Assembly: GCA_947683625.1 (NCBI GenBank)
Contig: CANTUR010000793.1
Span: 6,386,001-6,450,000 of the forward strand
Direction of reading: 5' to 3'
Origin: Mallotus nudiflorus
Taxonomy: Eukaryota; Streptophyta; Magnoliopsida; Malpighiales; Euphorbiaceae
Length of the DNA: 64,000 nt
Made by a program: the position numbers and the translations under genes. The notes under the pieces were generated by a model. The model did not search any database and was not told the origin of the DNA. It was given only the letters and a program-made list of their open reading frames with translations. Numbering within the stretch: position 1 is the stretch's first letter; every line of letters starts with the position of its first letter. Of this stretch, positions 23,901 to 39,300 are shown piece after piece.

Positions 23901-26900
23901 ATGTTGGAACATGATTTTAGGATGTTTTTTAATCAATTCTAACATTGGGTAACATGTTCAAAACCATTGCGCGCAAATTTGCATGAGTTCACATTTTGCA
24001 TTCAAACGTGTGCAAAAATGCACAAATTGTGCATTCAATTCTATCAATTATATTCACAAGTTTATCATGGTAGAATATGTACTTAGTAGTGTGAATATGC
24101 AATTGGAACATTGGATAACATGTTGAAAAGCGCTTGTGCACAAATTTGCACGAGTTCAAGTTTTGCGTTGAAATATGCACAAATGTATGCAAATTGGGCA
24201 TTCAATTAAATCAATTTGATTTTTGAGTTTGAAATGTTGGAATATGATTTTAGGATGTTCAATATGCAATTGGAATATTGGATAACATATTCAAAATAAC
24301 GTGTGTAAATTTACAGGAGCTCATATTTTGTGTTCAGACGTGTGCAAATGTGCAAAATTTTTCATTCAATTAAATCAATTTAATTTATGAGATTGGAATG
24401 TTGGAATATGATTTTAGGATGTTCAATATGCAATTGGAACATTAGATAACATGTTCAAAACCATTGTGTGCAAATGTGCATAACTTCACATTTTTTCATT
24501 CAAACATGCACAAATTGTGCATTCTATTATGTCAATTATATTCAAGAGTTTAGCATGTAGAATATGTACTTAGTATTATGAATATGCAATTGGAACAATG
24601 GATCACATGTTCAAAACCATTGTGCAAAAATTTGCATGACTTTACATTTTGCATTCAAACGTATGAAAATTGTACATTTAATTGTATCAATTATATTCAC
24701 AAGTTTAGAATGGTAGAATATGTACTTAGTATTTTGAATATACAATTGGAACGTTGGATAACATGTTGAAAATCATTTGTGCACAAATTTGCAGGAGTTC
24801 AAGTTTTGCATTCAAACAAGCATAAAAGTGCAAAAATTGTTAATTTTAATCAATTTGATATTTGAGTTTGGAATGTTGGAATATGATTTTAGGATGTTCA
24901 ATATGCAATTGGAATACTAAATTACATGTTCAAAACCATTGTGCGCAAATTTGCATGAGTTCACATTTTGTGTTCAAACGTGCGCAAACATGCACAAATT
25001 ATGCATTCAATTATGTCAATTATATTCATGAGTTTATCATGGTAGAATCTGTACTTATTATTGTGAATATGAAATTGGAACATTGGATAACATGTTGAAA
25101 ACCATTTATGCGCAAATTTACATGAGCTCATATTGTGCGTTTAAACATGGGCATATGTGCAAAATTGTGCATTCAATTATATCAATTTGATTTATGATTT
25201 TGGAATGTTGGAATACGATTTTATGGTGACCAATATGCAATTGGAACATTGGCTAACATGTTGAAAACCATTATGCGCCAATTTGCATGAGTTCACATTT
25301 TGCGTTCAAACGTGTGCAAGCATGAACAAATTGTGCTTTTAATTATGTCAATTATATTCATGAGTTTATCATGGTAGAATATGTACTTAGTATTGTGAAT
25401 ATGCAATTGGAACATTAACATTGGATAACATTTTGAAAATCCTTTGGGCACAAATTTGCGCAATTTCAAGTTTTGTGTTTAAACATGCGCAAATTTGCAT
25501 AAATTGGGCATTCAATTAAATCAATTTTATTTATGAGTTTGAAATGTTAGAATATGAATTTAGGATGTTCAATATGCAATTGGAACATTGGATAACATAT
25601 TCAAAACCATTGTGCGCAAATTTACACGAGCTCATATTTTGCATTCAGACATGTGCAAATATGCAAAATTTTTCATTCAATTAAATCAATTTAATTTATG
25701 AGATTGGAATGTTGGAATATGATTTTAGGATGTTCAATGTGCAATTGGAACATTAGATAACATGTTCAAATCCATTGTGCGCAAATGTGCATGAGTTCAC
25801 ATTTTTGCATTCAAACGTACACAAATTGTGCATTATATTATGTAAATCATATTCAAGAGTTTAGTACTGTAGAATATGTACTTAGTATTATGAATATGCA
25901 ATTGGAACAATGGATTACATGTTCAAAATCATTGTACACAAATTTGCTTGACTTCACATTTTGCATTCAAACGTGCACAAATATGCAAAAATTCTGCATT
26001 CAATTGTGTCAATTATATTCACAAGTTTAGAATGGTAGAATATGTACATAGTATTCTCAATTTACAATTGGAATGTTGGATAACATGTTAAAAACCATTT
26101 GTGTACAAATTTGCAGGAGCTCAAGTTTTTCATTCAAACATGCGTAAAAGTGCAAAAATTTTGCATTAATTTTAATCAATTTGATATATAAGTTTGGAAT
26201 ATTGGAATATGATTTTAGGATGTTCAATATGCAATTGGAATATTTAATTACATGTTCAAAACCATTGTGTACAAATTTGCATGAGTTCACGTTTTGCGTT
26301 CAAACGTGTGCAAAAGTGCACAAATTGTGCATTCAAATATTTCAATTATATTTATGAGTTTATCATGGTAGAATCTGTACTTATTATTGTGAATATGCAA
26401 TTGGAACATTGGATAACATGTTGAAAACCATTTGTGCGTAAATTTACATGAGCTTATATTGTACGTTCAAACATGCACAAATGTGCAAAATTGTGCATTC
26501 AATTAAATCAATTTGATTTATGAGTTTGGAATATTGGAATATGATTTTATGATTATCAATATGCAATTGGAACATTGGATAACATGTTGAAAACCATTGT
26601 GCGCAAATTTGCATGAGTTCACATTTTGTGTTCAAACGTGCACAAATTGTGCATTCAATTATGTCAATTATATTCACGAGTTTCTTATGATAGAATATGT
26701 ACTTAGTATTGTGAATATGCAATTGGAACATTGGATAACATTTTGAAAACCCTTTGAGCATAAATTTATGCGAGTTTAGGTTTTATGTTCAAATAAGTGC
26801 AAAATTGCACAAATTGGGTATTCAATTAAATTAATTTGATTTATGAGATTGAAATGTTGGAATATGATTTTAGGATGTTCAATATGCAATTGGAACATTG

Positions 26901-29900
26901 GATAACATATTCAAAACCATTGTGCGTAAATTTACACAAGCTGATATTTTGCGTTCAGACATGTGCAAATATGCAAAATTTTTCATTCAATTAAATAAAT
27001 TTAAATTATAAGATTGGAATGTTGAAATATGATTTTAGGATTATTGAATATGCAATTAGAACATTGGATAACATGTTCAAAACGATTGTGTGCAAATGTG
27101 CATAAGTTCACATTTTTGCATTCAAACATGCGCAAATATGCACAAATTGTGCATTCTATTATGTCAATTATATTCAAGAGTTTATATCAGTAGAATATGT
27201 ACTTAGTATTATGAATATGCAATTAGAACAATGGATTACATGTTCAAAACCATTGTGCGCAATTTTGCATGACTTCACATTTTGCATTCAAACGTGCGAA
27301 AACATGCAAAAATTGTGCATTCAATTATGTCAATTATATTTACAAGTTTAGAATGGTAGAATATGTACTTAATATTCTGAATATACAATTATAACATTGG
27401 ATAACATGTTGAAAACCATTTGTGCACAAATTTGTAAGAGTTCAGGTTTTGCATTCAAACATGCACAAAAGTGCAAAAATTATGCATTAAATTAATCAAT
27501 TTGATAAATGAGTTTGGAATGTTGGAATATGATTTTAGGATATTCAATATGCAATTGGAACATTGAATAACATCTTCATAACCATTGTGTGCAAATTTGA
27601 ATGAGTTCACATTTTACGTTCAAATGTATGCAAATGTGCACAAATTGTACATTCAATTATGTCAATTATATTCATGAGTTTATCATGGTAGAATATGTAA
27701 TTATTCTTGTGAATATGCAATTGGTACATTGGATAATATGTTGAAAATCATTGGTGCGCAAATTTACATGAGCTCAATTATGTGTTCAAACATGCGCAAG
27801 TGTGCAGAATTATGCATTCAATTAAATAAATTTGATTTATGAACTTGGAATGTTGGAATATGATTTTAGGATGATTAATATGCAATTAGAACATTGAATA
27901 ACATGTTCAAAACCATTGTGCGCAAATTTGCATGAGTTCACATTTTGTGTTCAAACATGTGCAAACATGCACAAATTATGCATTCAATTATGTCAATTAT
28001 ATTCATGAGTTTATCATAGTAGAATTTATAGTTATTATTGTGAATATGAAATTGGAACATTGGATATCATGTTGAAAACCATTTGTGCGTAAATTTACAC
28101 GAGCTCATATTGTGCTTTCAAACATTTGGAAATGTGCAAAATTGTGCATTCAAATAAATTAATTTGATTTATGAGTTTAGAATGTTGGAATATGATTTTA
28201 GGATGATCAAAATGCAATTTGAACATTGGATAACATGTTCAAAACCATTGTGCACAAGTTTGCATGAGTTCACATTTTACGTTCAGACATGCAAAAATGT
28301 GCACAAATTGTCTATTCAATTATGTCAATTACATTCATAAGTTTATCATAGTAGAATATGTACTTAATATAGTGAATATCCAATAGGAACATTAGATAAC
28401 ATGTTGAAAACCGTTTGTGCACTAATTTGCGCTAGTTTAGGTTTTACGTTAAAATATGTGCAAATGTGCACAAATTGGGCATTCAATTAAATCAATTTGA
28501 TTTATGAGTTTCAAATGTTGGAATTTGATTTTAGGAGGTTCAATATGCAATTGGAACATTGGATAACATGTTCAAAACCAATATGCGCAAATTTGCAATA
28601 GTTCACATTTTGCATTCAAACATGTGCAAACGTGTACAAATTTTGCATTCAATTACGCCAATTATATTCATGAGTTTAGTATGGTAGAATATGTACTTAT
28701 TATTTTCAATATGGAATTGGAACATTGGACGAAATGTTGAAAATCGTTTGTGCACAAATTTGCACGAGTTCAGGTTTTACATTCAAACAAGCACAAATGT
28801 GCAAAAATTGTGCATTCAATTTAATCAATTTTATTTATGTTTTTGGAATGTTGGAATATGATTTTAGGATGTTTAATACGCAATTGAAACATTGGATAAC
28901 ATGTTCAAAACCATTGCGCGCAGATTTGCATGAGTTCACTTTTTGAGTTCAAACGTGTGCAAACGTGCACAAATTGTGAATTCAATTATTTCAATTATAT
29001 TCATGAGTTTATCATGGTAGAATATGTACTTATTATTGTTACTATCCAATTGGAACATTGGATAACATGTTGAAAATCGCTTGCGAACAAATTTGGGCGA
29101 GTTTAGGTTTTGCGTTAAAGCATGCATAAATGTGTAGAAATTGGGCATTCAATTAAATCAATTTGATTTATGAGTTTGAAATGTTGGAATATGATTTTAG
29201 GATGATCAATATACAATTGGAACATTGGATAACATGTTCAAAACCATTGTGCACAAATTCGCATGAGTTCACATTTTGTGTTCAAACATGCACAAATATG
29301 TACAAATTTTGCATTCAATTATGTCAATTATATTCACGAGTTTAGCATGGTAGAATATGTACTTAGTATTGTCAATATGGAATTAGAACATTGGACAAAA
29401 TGTTGAAAACCGTTTATGCACAAATTTGCCCAAGTTTTGGTTTTGCATTCAAACAGGAGCAAATGTGCAAAAATTGTGCATTCAATTTAATCAATTTGAT
29501 TTATGAGTTTGGATTTGGAACAATATGGAATTGGAACATTGGATAACATGCTCAAAACCATTATGCGCAAATTTGCATGAGTTCACAATTTGTGTTCAAA
29601 CGTGCACAACTTGTGCATTCAATTATGTCAATTATATTCATGAGTTTGTCATGGTAGAATATGTACTTATTATTATAAATATGTAATTGGAACATTGGAT
29701 AACATGTTGGAAACCATTTGTACGCAAGTTTACATGAGCTTATATTATTCGTTCAAACATGCGAAAATGTGCATTCAATTAAATCAATTTGATTTATGAG
29801 TATGGAATGTTGGAATATGATTTTAGGATGATCAATATGCAATTGGAACATTGGATAACATGTTCAAAACCATTGTGCAAAAATTTGCATGAGTTCACAT

Positions 29901-32900
29901 TTTGTGTTCAAACGTGCTCAAAACATGCATAAATTATGCATTCAATTATATCAATTATACTCATGAGTTTATCCTAATAGAATATGTACTTATTATTGTG
30001 AAGATGTAGTTGGAACATTGGATAACATGTTCAAAACCATTTCTGCACAAATTTGCACGAGTTTAGGTTTTACGTTTAAACATGCACAAATGTGCAAAAA
30101 TTGTGCATTCAATTTAATCAATTTGATTTATGAGTTTCGAATGTTGGAATATGATTTTATAATGTTCAATATGGATTTGGAACATTAGATAACATTTTCA
30201 AAAATATTGTGCGCAAATTTGCAGGAGTTCACATTTTGCGTTCAAACTGCGCAAACGTGCACAAGTTATGCAGTCAATTATGTCAATTATACTCACGAGT
30301 TTATCATGGTAGAATTTGTACAAAGTATTGTGGATATCCAATTGGAACACTGGATAACAGATTAAAAACCATTTGTCCGCAAATTTACATGAGCTCATAT
30401 TTTGAGTTCAAACATGTGCAAATGTGCAAAATTTTTTATTCAATTAAATCAATTTAATTTATGAGATTGGAATGTTGGAATATGATTTTAATATGTTCAA
30501 TATGAAATTGGAACAATGGACAATATGTTCAAAACCATTGTGCAAAATTTTCATGAGTTCACATTTTTGCGTTCAATTGTTGCAAATGTGCACAAATTGT
30601 GCATTCTATTAGGTCAATTATATTCATGAGTTCAGCATGGTAGAATATGTACTTAGTATTTTGAATATGTAATTGCAACATTGGATAACATGTTGGAAAC
30701 CATTTGTGAACAAATTTGCACGAGTTCAGGTCTTGCATTCAAACATGCGCAAATGTTCACAAACTGTGTAATCAATTAAATAAATTAGATTTATTAGTTT
30801 GGAATATTGGAATATGATTTTAGGATGTTAAATATGTTATTGGAACATTGGGTAACATATTAAAAATCATTTGTACAAAAATTTACATGAGCTTATATTT
30901 TGCATGCATATATGCACAAACGTGCACAAATTGTGCATTCTATTATGTCAATTATATTCATGAGTTTAGCATGGTATAATATGTACTTAGTATTATGAAT
31001 ATGGAATTGGATCTTTGGATAACATATTGAAAACCATTTATTCACAAACTTGCACGAGTTTAAGTTTTGCGTTTAAACATGTGTAAACATGCAAAAATTA
31101 TGCATTCATTTAAATCAATTTTATTTTTGAGTTTGGAATGCTGGAATATGATTTTAGGATGTTCAATATGCAATTGGAACATTGGATAACATATTCAAAA
31201 CCATAGTGCACAAATTTTATGAGTTCACATTTTAAGTTTACACATGCGCAAACGTGCACAAATTGTGCATTCAATTATGTCAATTATATTCATGACTTTA
31301 GTTTGGTAGAATATGTACAGAGTATTATGGATATGCAATTGGAACATTGGATAACATATTAAAAACCATGTGTCCGCAAATTTACACGAGCTCATATTTT
31401 GTGTTCAAACATGTACAAATGTGTAAAATTTTTCATTCAACTAAATCAATTTAATTTATGAGATTGGAATGTTGGAATATGATTTTAGGATGTTCGATAT
31501 GCAATTGGAACATTGGATAACATGTTGAAAACCATTATGCACAAATTTGCACGAGTTCACATTTTTGCATTCAAACATGCATAAATTATGCATTCTATTA
31601 TGTCAATTATATTCAAGAGTTTATCACTATAGAATATGTACTTAGTATTATGAATATGCAATTAGAATAATGGATTACATGTTCAAAACCATTGTGAACA
31701 AATTTGCATGACTTCACATTTTGCATTCAAACGTGTGCAAACATGCAAAAATTATGCAATGAATTATGTCAATTATATTAATGAGTTTAGAATGGCATAA
31801 TATTTACTTAGCATTGTGAATATGCAATTGGAACATTGGATAACATGTTGAAAACTATTTGTGCACAAATTTGTAGGAGTTTAAGTTTTTCATTAAAATA
31901 TACGCAAATGTGCAAAAATTGTGCATTCATTTTAATCAATTTGATATATGAGTTTTGAATGTTGGAATATGACTTTAGAATGTTCAATATGCAATTGGAG
32001 CATTGAATAACATGCTCAAAACTATTGTGCACAAATTTGCATGAGTTCACATTTTATGTTCAAACGTGCGCAAATATGCACAAATTGTGCATTCAATTAT
32101 GTCAATTATATTCATGAGTTTATCATGGTAGAATCTATACTTATTATTGTGAATATGCAATTGGAACAATGGATAACATGTTGAAAACCAATGATGTGCA
32201 AATTTACACAAGCTCATATTTTGCATTTGAACATGTGCAAATGAGCAAAATTATTGGAATATGATTTTAGGATTTTCAATATGCAATTAGAACATTGGAT
32301 AACATGATCAAAATCATTGTGCACAAATTTGCATGAGTTCATATTTTGTGTTCAAACGTGCGTAAACATGCACAACTTGTGCATTTAATTATGTCAATTA
32401 TATTCATGAGTTTATCATGGTTGAATCTATAGTTATAATTGTGAATATGCAATTGGAACAATGGATAAAATGTTGAAAACCATTTGTGCACAAATTTACA
32501 TGACCTCATATTGCGCATTCAAACATGCACAAATGGGCAAAATTGTGCATTCAATGAAATCAATTTGATTTATGAGTTTGGAATGTTGGAATATGATTTT
32601 AGAATGATTAATATGAAATTGTAACATTGATGACATGTTCCAAACCATTGTGCGCATGTTGCATGAGTTCACATTTTGTGTTCAAACATGCGCAAACGTG
32701 CAAAAATTGTGCATTTAATTATGCAATTATATTCACGATTTTATCATGGTAGAATATGTACTTAGTATTGTGAATATGCAATTGGAACATTGGATAACAT
32801 GTTGAAAACCATTGTGTGGAAATTTGTATATCTTCACATTTTGCATTTAAGCATGCACAAACGTGCAAAAATTGTGCATTCAATTATCTCAATTATATTC

Positions 32901-35432
32901 ATGAGTTTAGAATGGTAGAATATGTACTTAGTAATGTGAATATGCAATTAGAACATTGGATAACATGTTAAAAATCATTGTGTGGAAATTTGCATGACTT
33001 TATATTTTGCTTTCAAACATGCGCAAACGTTCAAAAATTGTGTATTCAATTATGTCAATTATATTCACAAGTTTAGAATGGTAGAATATGTACTTAGTAT
33101 TTTGAATATACAATTGGAACATTGGATACCAAGTTAAAAACCATTTGTGCACAAATTTGCAGGACTTCAGGTTATGCGTTCAAACTTGCACAAATGTGCA
33201 AAAATTGGACATTCAATTTAATCAATTTGATTTATGGGTTTGGAATTTTGGAATACGATTTTAGGAATGTCAATATGCAATTGGAACATTGATTAACATG
33301 TTCAAAATCATTTTGTGCAAATTTGCATGAGTTCACATTTTGTGTTTAAACGTGCGCAAACATGCACAAATTATGCATTCAATTATGTCAATTATATTCA
33401 TGAGTTTATCATGGTTGAATCTGTACTTATATTGTGAATATGCAATTGCAACATTGGATAAAATGTTGAAAACCATTAGTGCGCAAATTTACATGAGCTC
33501 ATATTGTGCGTTCAAGCATGCACAAATGGGCAAAATTATGCATTCAATTAAATCAAATTGATTTATGAGTTTGGAATGTTGGAATATGATTTTAGGATGA
33601 TCAATATGCAATTGGAACATTGGATAACATCTTTAAAACCATTATGCACAAATTTGCATGAATTCACATTTTGCGTTCAAACATGCGCAAACGTGCAAAA
33701 ATTGTGCATTCAGTTATGTCAATTATATTCATGAGTTTATCATCATAGAATATGTACTTAGTATTATGACTATGCAATTGGAACATTGGATAACATGTTG
33801 AAAACCATTGTGCAAAATTTTGCATGACTTTACATTTTGCATTCAAACGTGCGCAAACGTGCAAAAATTGTGCATTCAATAATCTCAATTATATTCATGA
33901 GTTTAGAATGGTAGAATATGTACTCAGTAATGTGAAAATGCAATTGGAACATTGGATAACATGTTGAAAACCATTTGCACACAAATTTGCATGAGTTCAG
34001 GCTTTGCGTTCAAACATGCGCAAATGGGCACAAATTGTGCATTCAATTTAATCAATTTGATTTATGAGTTTGAGAAGTTGGAATATGATTTTTGGATGTT
34101 CAATATGCAATTAGAACATTGGATAACATGTTCAAAACCATTGTGTGCATTTTTCCATTAGTTCAAATTTTGCGTTCAAACATGTACAAATTGTGCATTC
34201 AATTATGTCAATTATATTCACGAGTTTAGCATGGTAGAGTATGTACAGAGTATTGTGGATATCCAATTGCAACATTGGATAACATGTTGGAAACCATTTG
34301 TCAACAAATTTACATGAGTTCAGGTTTTGCGTTCAAACATATGCAAATGTGCAAAATTATTGGAATATGATTTTTGGATGTTTGATAAGCAATTGGAACA
34401 TTAGATAACATGTTCAAAACCATTGTGTGCAATTTGCATGAGTTCAGATTTTTTCATTCAAATGTGCATAAATTGTACATTTTATTATTTCAATTATATT
34501 CACGAGTTTAGCACAGTAGAATATGCACTTACTATTACGAATATGCAATTAGAATAACGGATTACATGTTCAAAACCATTGTTCGAAAATGTACATGACT
34601 TCACATTTTGCATTCAAATGTGCACAAACTTGCAAAAAATGTGCATTCAGTTATGTCAATTACATTCATGAGTTTAGAATGGTAGAATATGTGCTTAGTA
34701 TTGTGAAGATGCAATTGGAACTTTGGATAACATGTTGAAAGCCATTTGTGCACAAATTTATAGGAGTTCAGGTTATGCGTTCAAACTTGCGCAAATGTGA
34801 AAAAATTGCACATTCAATTTAATGAATTTGATATATGAGTTTGGAATGCGAGAATGTGATTTTAGGATGTTTAATATGCAATTGGAGCATTGAATAACAT
34901 GCTCAAAACCATTGTGCACAAATTTGCATGAGTTCACATTTTGCTTTCAAACATGCACAAATATGCACAAATTGTGCATTCAATTATCTCAATTATATTC
35001 ATGAGTTTATCATGCTAGAATCTGTAGTTATTATTGTGAATATGCAATTGGAACATTGCATAACATGTTGAAAACCATTGGCACGCAAATTTACATGAGC
35101 TCATATTGTGCGTTCAAACATGCACAAATGTGCAAAATTGTGCATTCAATTAAATCAATTTGATTTATGATTTTGGAATATTGGAATATGATTTTAGGAT
35201 GATCAATATGCAATTGGAACATTGGATAACATGTTCAAAACCATTGTGCACAAATTTGCATGAGTTCACATTTTGCGTTCAAACGTGCATAAATTTCGCA
35301 TTCAATTATGTCAATTATATTCATGAGTTTAGCATGGTAGAGCATGTACAAAGTATTGTGGATATGCAATTGGAACATTGGATAACATATTAAAAACCAT
35401 TTGTTTACAAATTTACACGAGCTCATATTTTG
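17961..35432 (+). repeat. Satellite block 3 (17.5 kb, longest uninterrupted array)
   Basis: Roughly 105 monomers, all + oriented, no transposon. New variants appear: a B type with TTTAATTTATGAGATTGG and an A type with TTCTATTATG and ATTCAAGAGTTTA. That A type recurs at 19758, 22411, 24542, 25853, 27174 and 31613; the 24542-27174 copies are 1,311 and 1,321 bp apart, an eight-monomer higher-order unit. A 2.65 kb offset links about 18.8 kb with 21.46 kb and 19.76 kb with 22.41 kb. Irregular units include a six-base duplication (aacattaacatt) near 25410, a shortened unit near 29510, and two B monomers lacking about 48 bp near 32250 and 34356. Confidence 0.95.
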
Positions 35433-35574
35433 CAAGTTTCTTTTATGGAGCATTACTTTGAAAGAGAAGTTTTCAACAAAGGTGTTTGTGTTTGACTCTA
35501 GAGGATTTCTAAATTTATCAACATTAGAAGATGATTATAATTTGAAGCCAAATCATCTTCAAGAGGGAGGGAAC
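35433..35574 (+). pseudogene. C-terminal coding end of gypsy polyprotein (fragment)
   Basis: About 45 codons ending in SRGFLNLSTLEDDYNLKPNH and LQEGGN run through the purine tract. The same ending, NPRGYMNLSTLEDGYDL, is found on the minus strand at about 56493-56560. The ORF that contains the fragment begins in satellite (35401), so its N-terminal residues are not part of the element. The domain is not identifiable beyond being the polyprotein tail of this family. Confidence 0.6.
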
Positions 35575-36334
35575 AATATGAACCCTAAAAGGGATTAAAA
35601 GTGCAAGAATGGAGTTGAATATAAAGAATTTAAGCTAATTAGTATGGATAAATTTTGAGTTATTTTCCTATTTTGGAGTCAATAAGGAAGATTCAAGAAG
35701 ATTCTAGAAGAGGTGAGAAGATTCAAGAATATTCCAAGTCAAAGTCAACAAATCAACAAGTCAAAGTCAAATAGTCAATAAGTCAAAGTCAAGGGTCAAT
35801 AGTCAACATATGACATGGCATGTGACATGGCATGCTTCAATGCTTAGTTGTCATGAATTGTAATGAGTTGTCAATTTTGACTTTTCAAAGATGAGTTGTC
35901 ATTAGTTGTCCTATTTTGAAGGAAATCTCCTTAATTAAGGATTTTCCTATATAGGCATCTTTGGGAATAAGGAAGAAAACCTTTTCCTTTAGGGGTTAGG
36001 TTGTTTACATGCCTATATAAGGGCTACATATATTATGGACGAATTTAGGATGTATTTTTGACAATTTTAATCAATTAAGTGAGGTTTTACCTTAACTTTG
36101 TTCTTTTGAAACTTTGCAAGTTTACTTGAATTGTTTCACATTTACCTTTCATTACAATTTCTACGTTAGACTTAGAATTGTCTGATTCTTCATCTTCTAA
36201 TAGCTAAGTATATTGCTTTAAATTAATAAGCAAGGGGTTTAGCTCCATCAACATAACCTATCCTTGATGATCCTTGGGCAAGATTTCAAAGTTGGATGCG
36301 TGTTCTATCTCTATTATAGGTAAGGTTCGTATCA
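35433..36334 (+). mobile_element. Truncated gypsy element: 3' end of internal region plus 3' LTR
   Basis: Satellite stops in a B2 monomer after CTCATATTTTGC. About 140 bp of retroelement coding end follow (frame FVFDSRGFLNLSTLEDDY), then a purine tract AAGAGGGAGGGAAC and an LTR at about 35575-36334 ending GGTTCGTATCA. The LTR has a CCTATATAAG promoter motif near 36012 and AGTCAA-rich short repeats at 35735-35807. The right flank resumes in a B1 monomer at a different phase, with no target duplication, so the 5' part of the element was lost together with some satellite. The LTR 3' half matches the left-edge element LTR; the coding end matches the element at 55658-57498. Confidence 0.85.
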
Positions 36335-39300
36335 AACATGTTGGAAACCATTTGTGCACAAATTTGCACGAGTTCAAGTTTTGCGTTCAAACATGCCCAA
36401 GTGGGGAAAAATTGTGTATTCAATTAAATCAATTTAATTTAGGAGTTTGGAATGTTGGAATATGATTTTAGGATTTTCAATATGTTAGTGGAACATTGGA
36501 TAACATATTAAAACACGAGCTCATATTTTGCATTCAAACATGCACAAACGTGCACAAATTGTGCATTTTATTATGTCAATTATATTGATGAGTTTAGCAT
36601 GGTAGAATATGTACTTAGTATTATGAATATGCAGTTGGAACTTTGGATAACATGTTGAAAACCATTTGTGCAGAAATTTGCATGAGTTCAGGTTTTACAT
36701 TCAAACATGCGTAAACGTGCAAAAATTGTGCATTCATTTAAATCAATTTGATTTAAGTTTTTGGAATGTTGGAATATGATTTTAGGATGTTCAATATGCA
36801 ATTAGAACATTGGTTAACATGCTAAAAACCATTGTTCACAAATTTGTAAGAGTTCATATTTTGTGTTTAAACGTGCACAAATATGCAGAAATTGTGCATT
36901 CAATTATGTTAAGTATATTCATGAGTTTAGAATGGTACAATATTTACTTAGTATTGTGAATATGTAATTGGAATATTGGAAAACATGTTGGAAACCATTT
37001 GTACACAAATTTGCACAGGTTCAGATTTTGCGTTTAAACATGCACAAATGTGCATAAATTGTGTATTCAATTAAATCAATTTGATTTATGAGTTTGGAAT
37101 GTTGGAATATGATATTTGGATGTTCAACTAGTTATTTGAAAAATGAATAACATGTTGAAAACCATTGTGCGCAAATTTTGCATGAGTTCACATTTTGTGT
37201 TCAAACATGCGCAAACGTGTATAAGTTTTGCATTCAATTATGTAAATTATATTCATGAGTTTAGCATGGTAGAATATGTACTTAGTAATGTTTGAAAATT
37301 TTTTGTGCACAAATTTTCACGAGTTCAGGTTTTCCATTCAAACATGTGCAAATGTGAAAAAATTGTGCATTCATTTAAATCAATTTGATTTATGAGTTTG
37401 GAATGTTGGAATATGATTTTAGGATGTTCAATATGTAATTGAAACAATGGATAACATGTTCAAAACCATTTTGCGCAAATTTTGTATGAGTTCACATTTT
37501 GCGTACAAACATGTGCAAACGTGTGCAAATTTTGCATTCAATTATGTCAATTATATTCATGAGTTTAGCATGGTAGAATATGTACTTAGTATTGTCAATA
37601 TGCAATTGGAACATTGGATAAAACATTGAAAACCATTTGTGTAAAATTTGTACAATCAATTTGATTTGTGAGTTTGGAATGTTGGAATATGATTTTAGGA
37701 TGTTCAATATGCAATTAGAACATTGAATAACATGATAAAAACCATTGTCCACAAATTTGCATGAGTTCACATTTTGCGTTCAAATGTGCACAAATTGTGC
37801 ATTCAATTGTGTCAATTATATTCACTAGTTTAGAATGGTAGAATATGTACTTAGTATTGAGAATATGTAATTGGAAAATTGGAAAACATGTTGGAAACCA
37901 TTTGTGCATAAATTTGCACGAGTTTAGGTTTTGCGCTCAAACATGCACAAATGTGCACAAATTGTGTATTCAATTAAATCAATTTGATTTATGAGTTTGG
38001 AATGTTGAATATAATTTTAGGATGTTCAATTAGTTATTAGAAAAATGGATAGCATGTTCAAAATCGTTGTGCACAAATTTTGCATGAGTTCACATTTTGT
38101 GTTCAAACATGCGCAAACGTGTACAAATTTTGCATTCAATTATGTAAATTATATTAATGAGTTTAGCATGGCAGAATATGTACTTAGTAATGTCAATTTG
38201 CAATTGGAACATTGGACAAAATGTTGAAAACCGTTTGTGCACAAATTTGCATGAGTTTAGGTTTTTCGTTCAGACATGCGCAAGTGTGCAAAAATTGCAC
38301 ATTCATTTAAATCAATTTGATTTATGAGTTTGGAATGTTGGAATATGATTTTTTTTATGTTCAATCTGTAATTGGAACAATGGATAACATGTTCAAAACC
38401 ATTTTGCACAAATTTTGCATGTGTTCACATTTTGCGTATAAACATGTGCAAACATGTACAAATTTTGCATTCAATTATGTCAATTATATTCATGAGTTTA
38501 GCATGGTAGAATATGTACTTATTATTTTCAATATGCAATTGGAACATTCAACAAAATGTTGAAAACCATTTGTGCACAAATTTGCACAAGTTCAGGTTTT
38601 GCGTTCAAACATGTGAAAATGGGCAAAAATTGTGCATTCAATTTAATCAATTTGATTTATCAGTTGGGAATGTTGGAATATGATTTTATGATGTTCAATA
38701 TGGAATTAGAACATTGGATAACATGTTCAAAACCATTGTCCACAAATTTGCATGAGTTCACATTTTGTGTTCAAACGTGCGTAAATGTGCACCAATTGTT
38801 CAGTCAATTATGTCAATTATATATATGAATTTAGAATGGTAGGATAAGTACTTAGTATTTTGAATATGCAATTGGAACATTGGATAATATTTTGGAAACC
38901 ATTGGTGCACAAATTTGCACGAGTTCAGGTTTTGCATTAGAATATGCGCAAATGTTCACAAATTGTGTTTTCAATTAAATAAATTTGATTTATGATTTTG
39001 GAAAGTTGGAATATGATTCTAGGATGTTCAATATGTATTTGGAAAAATGGATAACATGTTCAAAACCATTGTGCGTAAATTTTGCATGAGTTCACATCTT
39101 GGTTTCAACCATGCACAAACGTGTACGAATTTTGCATCCAATTATGTTAATTATATTCATAAGCTTATCATGGTAAAATATATACTTATTAATGTCAATT
39201 TCCAATTGGAACATTGGAAAAAATGTTGAAAGCTGTTTGTGCACAAATTTGCACGAGTTCAGGTTTTGCCTTCAAACATCCACAAATATGCAAAAATTGT

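Noticed and set aside
17961..35432. CRISPR-like regular repeat array
   Set aside because: Units are about 167 bp, contiguous, and diverge throughout; there is no short repeat separated by unique spacers and the genome is plant-like.
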